This document shows, one piece after another, positions 16,960-24,487 of a stretch of 34,617 nt of DNA. The translations under genes and the position numbers were made by a program. Every line of letters begins with the position of its first letter. The first letter of the stretch is position 1. Below the pieces are notes generated by a model. The model searched no databases. It was not told the origin of the DNA and worked only from the letters and a program-made list of their open reading frames with translations. Source of the stretch: an uncultured Alphaproteobacteria bacterium (GTDB taxonomy: Bacteria; Pseudomonadota; Alphaproteobacteria; Thalassobaculales; Thalassobaculaceae); NCBI GenBank assembly GCA_902578675.1, contig CACHDV010000015.1, positions 1-34,617 of the forward strand, written 5' to 3'.

Positions 16960-17643
16960 ATGCCAAAATTCATGTTTAATACACATTTCGATGATGAAAT
17001 TGAAGACAATTCAAAAAAAGACGCGCTTCGAAATGAACAGGAAACCGAGAAAGAAATCGAACCGACGTTTTCGCTTCAAGAGTTGGAAGATCAGAAAGCA
17101 ATTGAATACAAGCGCGGCCTGCAAGAGGGCAAAGCGCAAATGCTTACGGGTATTGAAAAGGAAACGGCTAACATACTCGATATGATCTCATCGAAAGTGA
17201 TAACTTTGAGCGAAAGACATCAAGAGTGGACCGACACTATAAATAAAGACGCAATCAAACTCACGCGAGTTATTCTAAAGAAACTTGCGCCGAGAATGAT
17301 GAAAGAATGGGAATTTCATGAGATCGAAGACACAATAAAGGAGGCATTTAAATTTTTATCCAATGAACCGCGAGTACTAATAAGGGTAAGTGAAAGAGCA
17401 CATAAACCAATTGAGACTGAAATAATGCGAATTACTTCGAATGCCGGCTTCCGGGGAGACATTCAAGTTATAGGCGATCAACTAATCAACAACGGCGACT
17501 GCTCCATAAGTTGGGACGCTGGTTCATTAGAAAAATCTTTAGAGGAAACTTGGTCGACTATCGATAAAATTATCGACAACGTCATAGCAGAGGAAAACGA
17601 TTGTAAAACGACAACCAGCGATCGTTCGTATGTAGCAACTTGA
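16960..17643 (+). CDS. fliH: Flagellar export apparatus regulator FliH
   Basis: A soluble protein of about 227 residues placed where alphaproteobacterial fliH (flbE in Caulobacter) is found, between fliF and fliN. FliH inhibits and positions the export ATPase FliI and docks it at the C-ring. The N-terminus MPKFMFNTHFDDE resembles the short F-x-F-D-T-x-F-D start of the group. A charged Glu/Lys-rich segment with predicted coiled-coil character follows (LQELEDQKAIEYKRGLQEGKAQ). The C-terminal FliH/YscL-type domain contains IRVSERAHKPIETEIMRI and an ISWDAGSLEKSLEETW end. In-frame ATGs also occur at 16945 and 16948; I prefer 16960 because the family-like start begins there, though the ribosome-binding site (TGGGG) is weak. 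Sequence identity in this family is low, so much rests on context. Confidence 0.8.
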   Translation: MPKFMFNTHFDDEIEDNSKKDALRNEQETEKEIEPTFSLQELEDQKAIEYKRGLQEGKAQMLTGIEKETANILDMISSKVITLSERHQEWTDTINKDAIKLTRVILKKLAPRMMKEWEFHEIEDTIKEAFKFLSNEPRVLIRVSERAHKPIETEIMRITSNAGFRGDIQVIGDQLINNGDCSISWDAGSLEKSLEETWSTIDKIIDNVIAEENDCKTTTSDRSYVAT

Positions 17644-17722
17644 TTTCGAGTAATAAAAGGGGTGAGCGACATTAAAATTAACAAAATTATTATTTTTTTA
17701 ACAATAATGCCTGGAGCATGAC

Positions 17723-18088
17723 ATGACAGATGAAACTGAATTGAACCTCAACGAATTGGATGAGGAGGTAGTCACAGAAGCTCAAGACGAGGATGAGGTT
17801 GAAGAGGTCTATGCGGACGATGAGCAAACTGAGATAACGTCGAGGGAATTAGAAGCTGTTTATGATATTCCTGTTCAGGTCTCGGCGGTTCTCGGCAAAC
17901 AAACAATGCAGGTTAGCCAGCTTTTGAAATTAGGACGAGGAGCAGTAGTAGAGCTAGACCGGAAGGTTGGCGAAGCTATAGATATTTATGTCAATAATAG
18001 GCTTGTCGCCCGAGGAGAGGTGGTAATTGTTGAAGAACGTCTTGGTGTAACCATGACCGAGATCATTAAGTCAGACCGCACTCAGTAA
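17723..18088 (+). CDS. fliN: Flagellar motor switch protein FliN
   Basis: C-ring component that takes part in rotor switching and in docking the FliH-FliI export complex. It has 121 residues: a very acidic N-terminal stretch (about 1-40, many Asp/Glu) and then a single SpoA domain (about 46-118). The SpoA domain has the expected VYDIPVQVSAVLGKQTM, LLKLGRGAVVELDRKVGEAIDIYVNN and RLVARGEVVIVEERLGVTMTEI. TGGAG lies 6 nt before the ATG. It follows fliH after a 79-bp AT-rich gap (17644-17722) in which I see no gene. fliM is not in the window. Confidence 0.96.
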   Translation: MTDETELNLNELDEEVVTEAQDEDEVEEVYADDEQTEITSRELEAVYDIPVQVSAVLGKQTMQVSQLLKLGRGAVVELDRKVGEAIDIYVNNRLVARGEVVIVEERLGVTMTEIIKSDRTQ

Positions 18089-18123
18089 ATTTCATCAAGA
18101 TTTAAATTGAGAAGAATTGTCCT

Positions 18124-18957
18124 GTGAATGATAACAAAATGGCAACTGATTTGAACATCGATCAAATAAAATACTCCGATGTATTCGACCTAAAGCTTTC
18201 CAAAAGAAGGCCTGATTCTACTCTCATAATTGGCTTGAGCGCGGCCGTTTGCTTGATAGTCACCGCTTTAGTTTTAACTGGAACTCTCTCCGCATTTTAC
18301 AACATACCAGCCATTTTATTAGTTTTTTTAGGAACTCTTGCGGTAACAATGATCTCTTATAAATCGACTGACTTGGCACGTACCTTATCTGAGTGTATCG
18401 AATTATTGGCGCCGAAATCTGCAAACAATTCGGATGCTTGTGAAAATATTCTGCATTTAGCTAGATACAGTAAAGAAAATGGCATCCTTGCCTTAGAAAA
18501 AATAAATAATTCGATTTCTGGCGATATGTTTTTGCGGCGAGCAATCTCCCTTATAATCGAGGGAACTAATGCAGAGGCTCTTGAAAAAATTTTAACGCAA
18601 GAAATGCACGAGATCAGCCAATCTAGAAGAACTAGCGTTGAAGTTTTACGGCGATTAGCAGAAGTTGCACCCTCTATGGGATTAATTGGTACGCTAATAG
18701 GGTTAATCCAACTTCTTGGAAATCTTAATTCCCCTGCTGAAATTGGCCCAGCAATGGCTATTGCATTGCTAACGACATTTTACGGCGCAGTCCTGGCCTA
18801 TATGGTTTTTGCCCCCCTTGCGGCAAAATTAGAAATTAACATAGCCGCAGAAAACACCATCAACCAAACCTACAGACGTGGCGCTATTTCTATCACAAAA
18901 CAAGAGCACCCACATACTTTGGCAATGTATTTTAACAATAGTTCAAGTCGTTATTAA
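18124..18957 (+). CDS. MotA/TolQ/ExbB-family proton-channel protein, flagellar MotA-like
   Basis: A 277-residue membrane protein of the MotA/TolQ/ExbB family. It has two N-terminal helices (about 36-58 and 61-78) after a roughly 30-residue cytoplasmic lead, a long cytoplasmic loop, then two more helices in the conserved block APSMGLIGTLIGLIQLL and AMAIALLTTFYGAVLAYMVFAPLAAKLE. That block is the proton-channel signature of stators. MotA pairs with MotB, which anchors to peptidoglycan, but no motB is adjacent; fliN precedes it and flbD follows. It may be an accessory or diverged stator, or simply separated from motB. The start is a GTG with GAGAAG 9 nt upstream; an ATG at 18139 is an alternative. 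Confidence 0.85.
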   Translation: MNDNKMATDLNIDQIKYSDVFDLKLSKRRPDSTLIIGLSAAVCLIVTALVLTGTLSAFYNIPAILLVFLGTLAVTMISYKSTDLARTLSECIELLAPKSANNSDACENILHLARYSKENGILALEKINNSISGDMFLRRAISLIIEGTNAEALEKILTQEMHEISQSRRTSVEVLRRLAEVAPSMGLIGTLIGLIQLLGNLNSPAEIGPAMAIALLTTFYGAVLAYMVFAPLAAKLEINIAAENTINQTYRRGAISITKQEHPHTLAMYFNNSSSRY

Positions 18958-19017
18958 GATGAAAAATATTAATTTTGGATAAATATTAACAATTGAAGCA
19001 ATTATAAGGAGAAAAAG

Positions 19018-20451
19018 ATGCGGCTGCTTATTATAGGTATGTTGGAAGGACATATCAGCACCGCTGGGCAAATAGCAATCTCACGTGGCGCCACTGTCTC
19101 TCAAGTCGATAGTATAGATGCTGGCTTGCATTCAATGCGCGAGGGTCGGGGTGCTGACCTTGTGATGATTGATATTAAATTACCAATAGCAAAACTAATG
19201 AAAAGCATGAAGGGAGAACGCTTAAATACCCCTGTTGTGGCGTGTGGTGTAAGTAATGATCCTGATGCCGCTGTTGCCGCAATAAAAGCCGGTGCGAAAG
19301 AGTATATTCCGCTTCCACCAAATCCAGAAATGATAGCTGCAATTCTACAGGCTGTGTCAGAGGAACAAACATCTGTGATTTTCAAAGATCCTTTGATGGC
19401 AGGGACGCTAAAATTAGCTGCACAAATAGCACCATCTGATGCGAGTGTTCTAGTAACGGGTGAGTCTGGTACAGGTAAAGAGGTACTCGCACGGTTTATC
19501 CACACAAAAAGTAAGCGATCAAAAGATCCTTTCATTTCGGTAAACTGTGCTGCCATTCCTGATAATTTATTGGAGTCGGAGTTATTTGGACACGAAAAAG
19601 GGGCGTTTACAGGGGCAGTTGCGCGTAGAGTAGGCAAATTTGAAGAAGCTGATGGTGGAACACTACTATTAGACGAAATCAGCGAAATGGATATCCGTTT
19701 ACAAGCGAAATTGCTACGGGCTATTCAAGAAAGGGAAATAGATAGGGTCGGCGGCTCTAAGCCTGTCAGAGTAGATATTCGATTAATTGCAACTTCTAAT
19801 AGAGATTTAGAGCAACACGTTAGGGACGAAAAGTTTAGGGAAGATTTATATTTCAGACTCAATGTATTTAACTTGCAGATACCCGCACTTAGAGAACGAC
19901 CAGGCGACATTCAAGCTCTGACCGACCACTTTATTATTAAATATTCTGAAGCTAATGGCCTTCCTAATAGGCCAATTACAGCGAAAGCGCTAAAAAGATT
20001 GGAAGAACACAAATGGCGCGGCAATGTTCGGGAACTGGAAAATACAATACACCGAGCCGTCTTGCTGGCGTCTGGGGATGCGATAGATGAAACAGCTATA
20101 ATGCTAACAGGGGAAAACCTTGTTGAAAATGACAGCACCAGTGCATCACCTGTTCCGGCGTTTGGTTCAGCGAAAGCTTCTGCTGGTGCACCTTCCCCAT
20201 TAGTAAACCCTGACACAACTTCCGCCGGTGTGAATACAGCTGCCGCTCCCGTTGAACTTGTTGGAAAGACAGTTGCTGAAGTGGAAAAACAACTAATAAT
20301 AAATACTCTGGAACATTGTTTAGGAAATAGAACCCACGCTGCCACAATATTAGGTATCTCAATTAGAACTCTTAGAAATAAGTTGAAGGCTTATTCCGAT
20401 GAGGGCTTAAGTATTCCGACTACAGAAGAATTAGAGGAAGCCACGACCTGA
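19018..20451 (+). CDS. flbD: Sigma54-dependent flagellar transcription activator FlbD
   Basis: A bacterial enhancer-binding protein closely resembling Caulobacter FlbD, which activates or represses flagellar genes with RpoN. It has 477 residues. The N-terminal receiver-like domain (1-115) starts RLLIIGMLEG and lacks the usual acidic pair after strand beta1, while Asp52 remains in VMIDIKLP. The AAA+ domain has Walker A GESGTGKE (148-155), the sigma54-contacting GAFTGA loop (195-200), Walker B GGTLLLDE (213-220) and RLNVFNLQIPALRERPGD. An Ala/Pro/Ser-rich linker and a Fis-type helix-turn-helix (ATILGISIRTLRNKLKAY) end the protein. An AAGGAG Shine-Dalgarno precedes the ATG. The likely targets include the sigma54 promoter candidate at 23562-23577. 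In Caulobacter the activity depends on FliX, which is not in this window. Confidence 0.95.
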   Translation: MRLLIIGMLEGHISTAGQIAISRGATVSQVDSIDAGLHSMREGRGADLVMIDIKLPIAKLMKSMKGERLNTPVVACGVSNDPDAAVAAIKAGAKEYIPLPPNPEMIAAILQAVSEEQTSVIFKDPLMAGTLKLAAQIAPSDASVLVTGESGTGKEVLARFIHTKSKRSKDPFISVNCAAIPDNLLESELFGHEKGAFTGAVARRVGKFEEADGGTLLLDEISEMDIRLQAKLLRAIQEREIDRVGGSKPVRVDIRLIATSNRDLEQHVRDEKFREDLYFRLNVFNLQIPALRERPGDIQALTDHFIIKYSEANGLPNRPITAKALKRLEEHKWRGNVRELENTIHRAVLLASGDAIDETAIMLTGENLVENDSTSASPVPAFGSAKASAGAPSPLVNPDTTSAGVNTAAAPVELVGKTVAEVEKQLIINTLEHCLGNRTHAATILGISIRTLRNKLKAYSDEGLSIPTTEELEEATT

Positions 20452-20485
20452 AAGCTAATTTGTCTTGAAAACCGATCGCTGAATA

Positions 20486-22609
20486 ATGACAGATACATCT
20501 AACGAGACTACCTCAAGCTCAAAAAATTCTCGTGTTGCCCCAAATCTAGGTTTGTTGGCTAACGCAGCAAAGAGGACCGACATAGCGCTTGCTGTGGGGA
20601 TAATCGCCATTTTAGCGGTCTTAATCCTACCAATGCCTACATGGCTCCTAGATCTATCGCTGGGTGTTTCAATAGCATTTTCTGTTTTGATAATGATGAC
20701 GGTTTTATTCATCAATCGTCCATTAGACTTCAATGCTTTTCCTATGATACTTCTAATCGCAACGATGCTGAGATTAGCATTGAATTTAGCGTCGACACGA
20801 CTGATCTTGGCAAACGGTCACACCGGTACCGACGCTGCAGGTCAAGTCATTCAAGCCTTTGGACAATTTATGATGAGTGGTAATCCTGTAATTGGCGTCA
20901 TTGTCTTTGCGATATTAGTGATTGTTAATTTTATTGTGATCACAAAAGGTTCAGGCCGCATTGCAGAGGTGTCCGCCAGGTTTAGCTTAGATGCAATGCC
21001 CGGAAAACAAATGGCAATAGACGCTGATCTTTCGTCGGGTTTAATTACAGAAGACGAAGCTCGGTCACGACGTGAAGATTTAAGCTCAGAAAGCAGTTTT
21101 TTTGGTGCAATGGATGGGGCATCAAAGTTTGTTCGTGGAGATGCAATAGCCGGCCTACTTATAACAATCATTAATGTTCTTGGTGGTATTATCATAGGTG
21201 TTCTTCAACAAGATTTAACCGTCAGCCAAGCCTCTCAAACTTATACTCTTCTAACCGTTGGAGATGGACTGGTAAGCCAAATACCCGCCCTAATAGTGTC
21301 GACCGCCGCTGGCCTTTTAGTAACTAAAAGTGGCACCACTGGCTCCACAGATAAGGCAGTTTTTGGTCAATTAGGGGGATACCCAAAAGCACTTATTCTC
21401 AGTGCTTTTCTGATGTTAGTGTTATCCTTACTACCAGGAATACCAATGATCCCTTTCGTTGGCTTGAGTATAGTAATTGGAGGGTTAGCGTTTTTCCTCT
21501 ACCAAAAAGAAATTAACAACGAGCGACAAGCCGAAACATTACTTTTAGAAGCCAATCAAAGTGACACAGAGGAAGAGCCTCTTTCCAGTGCATTGCAGAT
21601 AGACCAAGTTCGACTGGAGTTAGGTTACGGATTGTTGCCATTAGTTAGCGAGACAGATGAAAATTACCGCTTAACTGATCAGATAAAATCATTGAGGAGG
21701 CAAATAGCAAGTGAGAGCGGATTCATTATGCCTCAGGTAAGAATTCAAGATAATCTTCAGTTGCCTCCGAACTCCTATGTTGTAAGGATTAAAGAAATTG
21801 AAGTTGGCAGCAGTGACATTCGACCTAATCGGCTGTTGGTTATGGACGCTTCCGGAGATACGATTGACCTGCCCGGAACCGAAACCACAGAACCAACCTT
21901 TGGACTTCCGGCGATGTGGGTAGACCCCGACAACCGAGAAGAGGCAACATTCAAAGGATATACAGTTGTAGATCCAGCAACCGTAATAACGACACATCTT
22001 ACAGAGCTTATTAGAGATAATATGTCGGAGCTTTTATCTTATGTTGAGACTCAAAACCTCTTAGACGAGTTACCCAATGAACATCAAAAACTAGTTGGTG
22101 AAGTTGTACCGAACCAAATATCAGTGGGTGGTATTCAACGCATTCTGCAAAACTTACTTAATGAAAGGGTTTCAATACGTGACCTTCCAACTATTTTGGA
22201 GGGTATATCGGAGGCTTGCGCTTTTACACGTAACGTAACCCAACTAACTGAGCATGTTCGTTCACGACTTGCGCGCCAAATTAGTGAGCAGAACTCAACA
22301 GAGGATAATTTCATCCCCTTGGTAACACTATCGGCAGAGTGGGAGCAAATCTTCTCGGATTCCATCGTGGATCAAGGTGAAGACAAGCAACTTTCCATGG
22401 CACCAAGCCAGTTGCAAAGATTCATCGGAGCAGTGCGAACCACTCTTGACGAACTTGCCAATAACGAAGACCCGCCAGTAGTTTTAACTTCGCCTTTAGC
22501 TCGGCCTTTTGTAAGATCAATTATCGAGCGGTTCAGCCCGACGATATCTATCATGTCCCAAAACGAACTTCATCCTAAAGCAAAAATTAAAACTTTAGGA
22601 CAAATATGA
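20486..22609 (+). CDS. flhA: Flagellar biosynthesis protein FlhA
   Basis: The large export-gate protein of the flagellar type III secretion apparatus, 707 residues. The N-terminal half (to about 320) has the multiple membrane helices, with the FHIPEP-family block MLRLALNLASTRLIL and the cytoplasmic loop SGRIAEVSARFSLDAMPGKQMAIDADL. The C-terminal cytoplasmic half, the docking platform for chaperone-substrate complexes, contains LRLELGYGLLPLV-type and LPNEHQKLVGEVVPNQISVGGIQRILQNLL sequences. A 34-bp gap after flbD carries no obvious ribosome-binding site. flhB, fliR and the fliP/Q genes are not adjacent; flhF and flhG follow. Confidence 0.97.
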   Translation: MTDTSNETTSSSKNSRVAPNLGLLANAAKRTDIALAVGIIAILAVLILPMPTWLLDLSLGVSIAFSVLIMMTVLFINRPLDFNAFPMILLIATMLRLALNLASTRLILANGHTGTDAAGQVIQAFGQFMMSGNPVIGVIVFAILVIVNFIVITKGSGRIAEVSARFSLDAMPGKQMAIDADLSSGLITEDEARSRREDLSSESSFFGAMDGASKFVRGDAIAGLLITIINVLGGIIIGVLQQDLTVSQASQTYTLLTVGDGLVSQIPALIVSTAAGLLVTKSGTTGSTDKAVFGQLGGYPKALILSAFLMLVLSLLPGIPMIPFVGLSIVIGGLAFFLYQKEINNERQAETLLLEANQSDTEEEPLSSALQIDQVRLELGYGLLPLVSETDENYRLTDQIKSLRRQIASESGFIMPQVRIQDNLQLPPNSYVVRIKEIEVGSSDIRPNRLLVMDASGDTIDLPGTETTEPTFGLPAMWVDPDNREEATFKGYTVVDPATVITTHLTELIRDNMSELLSYVETQNLLDELPNEHQKLVGEVVPNQISVGGIQRILQNLLNERVSIRDLPTILEGISEACAFTRNVTQLTEHVRSRLARQISEQNSTEDNFIPLVTLSAEWEQIFSDSIVDQGEDKQLSMAPSQLQRFIGAVRTTLDELANNEDPPVVLTSPLARPFVRSIIERFSPTISIMSQNELHPKAKIKTLGQI

Positions 22610-22645
22610 AAAATCGAATAAAACCAACTTAGGAAACCTAAAGGA

Positions 22646-23596
22646 ATGCGATTAAAGACGTTTTCGGCCTCATCGATGAGTGATGCATTAAAAATGGTCA
22701 AGGAACACTTCGGTGAAGAGGCAATAATAGTTTCTTCTCAAAAGGCTGAAATAGGTTTAGGTGTTCAAGTAACAGCTGCAGTTGACACTGAAACTGAACC
22801 TCCGACAAAATTCAATAATGATGTCTCAAACAGACCTAGCGACATTGATGAAAAGTTATCCAGCATCCTATCTGGACAAGGGGTTCTTCCAAAAATAATC
22901 GATGAAATTTTAAATGTTTGTTCTACTCTAAGGCTTGATGATATCTATACTTCGCTTGCTAGTTCTATTGATCAAATCATTAATTTTAAAACTTTACCCA
23001 AAGCTAATGAAAACGAAACTTTTATGCTAGTTGGTCTTCCTGGAGCAGGTAAAACCGTAACGACAGCAAAGCTCGCTACAAAAGCAGTTATGAAGGGCAG
23101 TAAAATAAATGTAATTTCAACTGACAACGTAAGAGCAGGTGGAATCCAACAACTAGAAGCTTTTACAAAAATATTAAAAATCGATCTAATGTGCGCTGAA
23201 GATGGACACTCTTTAAAAGAAGCAATATCAGCTGGGATACCGCAATGCCAAACGATAATTGATTGTGCAGGAGGCAATCCATTTAAAAAGTCTGATTATA
23301 TGAGGCAAAAGGATCTCATAAGTTCGACAAACGCGAAAGTAATAATGCTATTAGCCGATGGCACAGACCCCTTGGAAGCCGCTGATTTGGCTCAAGCTTA
23401 CTCAGAACTCGGCGCTGAAGGGTTGATCGGAACTAGAACGGATTTAGCAAAAAGGCATGGATCTATAATAACTGCTGCGGTCAGTGGTAACTTAAACGTT
23501 TATGGCATGGGAGTTGGTCCGAGTGTCACAGACGGATTAGAACAACTGAACCCAGTATCCCTGGCACGCTTGTTGCTCAGTGAAGAAACAAAATGA
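22646..23596 (+). CDS. flhF: Flagellar biosynthesis GTPase FlhF
   Basis: SRP-family GTPase that marks the site of flagellum assembly, usually the cell pole. It has 316 residues, on the short side for FlhF. The N-terminal MRLKTFSASSMSDALKMVKEHFGEEAIIVSS (the B domain start) is typical. The NG domain has the P-loop GLPGAGKT (130-137), the ISTDNVRAGGIQQL segment (158-170), DCAG (206-209) in place of the usual DTAG, and GTRTDLAKR (262-270) as the specificity loop. AGGA lies 11 nt before the ATG and a second AAGGA directly abuts it. The last codons contain a near-perfect sigma54 promoter sequence (see 23562-23577). flhG, its ATPase partner, follows. Confidence 0.94.
   Translation: MRLKTFSASSMSDALKMVKEHFGEEAIIVSSQKAEIGLGVQVTAAVDTETEPPTKFNNDVSNRPSDIDEKLSSILSGQGVLPKIIDEILNVCSTLRLDDIYTSLASSIDQIINFKTLPKANENETFMLVGLPGAGKTVTTAKLATKAVMKGSKINVISTDNVRAGGIQQLEAFTKILKIDLMCAEDGHSLKEAISAGIPQCQTIIDCAGGNPFKKSDYMRQKDLISSTNAKVIMLLADGTDPLEAADLAQAYSELGAEGLIGTRTDLAKRHGSIITAAVSGNLNVYGMGVGPSVTDGLEQLNPVSLARLLLSEETK
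23562..23577 (+). promoter_or_regulatory. Sigma54 (-24/-12) promoter candidate for flhG and the fliK-like gene
   Basis: TGGCACGCTTGTTGCT matches the RpoN consensus (TGGCACG-N4-TTGCW) at every fixed position, with exactly 10 bp between the GG and GC. It lies within the last codons of flhF. Transcription would start near 23588, giving a leader of about 100 nt before the flhG ATG at 23687. The flhF-flhG gap is the largest gap downstream of flbD in the cluster, and FlbD, an RpoN activator, is encoded upstream. Confidence 0.6.
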
Positions 23597-23686
23597 ATAT
23601 CTAATTTAAAGAGGGTTTGGGAAAATGAAGCGACATCACTTGAAATTCCCAGGCGCTTTGGATCAAAACTAGAGGGTTTGTTTATT

Positions 23687-24487
23687 ATGAATACAGAAAC
23701 GAAGGCTCATGGGCAGACTGGAAGCAGTGCAGGCCTAGCTCAAAGTAAGAGTATCATAGCCGTAGCATCTGGTAAAGGTGGGGTTGGCAAGACATGGTTT
23801 TCTATTTCACTGAGCCATGCGTTTGCTTTGAAGAAATCTAAAGTTCTATTGTTTGATGCTGATCTAGGACTAGCCAATGTTGATATCCAACTTGGGCTAA
23901 TGCCTCAACGTGATATAGGTGGGGTAATATCTGGCAAACTATCTCTACCCCAAGCTAAAATTAAATATGAGCAAGGCAAATTTGATGTCGTTGCTGGTCG
24001 TTCAGGCTCAGGAAATCTGGCCGCGCTTCCTCCTACACAACTCAATAATTTGGGAAATGACCTAGTTGAATTATCAAGTAATTACGACAAGGTTATTATG
24101 GATCTTGGAGCGGGAATAGATAGAACAGTTCGTAATTTAGCTTATCGCGCAAAAACCATAATAGTAATTGCAACAACGGAGCCGACTTCCCTTACGGACG
24201 CCTACGCATTTATAAAACTATCAATTCAAACAAACCCGTCTGCTAATATACGTATTGTCATTAACAACTGCGCTAGCCACATAGAAGGCCAACGTACTTT
24301 CGAAACACTTAGAAAGGCTTGTGACAGCTTTTTGAAGTTCAACCCGCCCTTTCTCGGTTCCATTCGACACGACAGCAAGGTGATAGAGGCAATCAGAAAT
24401 CAAATTCCACTGCTTACACGTCACCCAACATCAAATGCGGCCAATGATATATCAACAATAGTAGATCGTTTGCTGGTGGACCTGTGA
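23687..24487 (+). CDS. flhG: FlhG/MinD-like ATPase, flagellar number regulator
   Basis: A ParA/MinD-family ATPase of 266 residues from the ATG at 23687. It has the deviant Walker A KGGVGKT (about residue 30), LLFDADLGLANVDIQLGL (switch and Walker A' region) and VIMDLGAGIDRTVR. Next to flhF this family (FlhG/FleN/YlxH) limits flagellar number by acting on FlhF and on flagellar gene activation. The N-terminus has no DQA-type activation helix that I can see. An in-frame TTG at 23678 gives three more residues, but AGAGGG lies 1 nt from it and 10 nt from the ATG, so the ATG is preferred. The stop overlaps the next gene's GTG by 4 nt (GTGA), indicating translational coupling to the fliK-like gene. 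Confidence 0.91.
   Translation: MNTETKAHGQTGSSAGLAQSKSIIAVASGKGGVGKTWFSISLSHAFALKKSKVLLFDADLGLANVDIQLGLMPQRDIGGVISGKLSLPQAKIKYEQGKFDVVAGRSGSGNLAALPPTQLNNLGNDLVELSSNYDKVIMDLGAGIDRTVRNLAYRAKTIIVIATTEPTSLTDAYAFIKLSIQTNPSANIRIVINNCASHIEGQRTFETLRKACDSFLKFNPPFLGSIRHDSKVIEAIRNQIPLLTRHPTSNAANDISTIVDRLLVDL

Noticed and set aside
18374-18389. TGGCACGTACCTTATC in the motA-like gene as a sigma54 promoter
   Set aside because: A good -24 element but no GC at -12.
19101-20345. Antisense open frames of up to 178 codons opposite flbD
   Set aside because: They are shadows of the strongly conserved flbD frame, with no family resemblance, ribosome-binding site or gap in the sense gene.
22398-22415. TGGCACCAAGCCAGTTGC inside flhA as a sigma54 promoter
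   Set aside because: The spacing between GG and GC is 13 bp instead of 10, so RpoN would not be expected to bind; the position is mid-gene.
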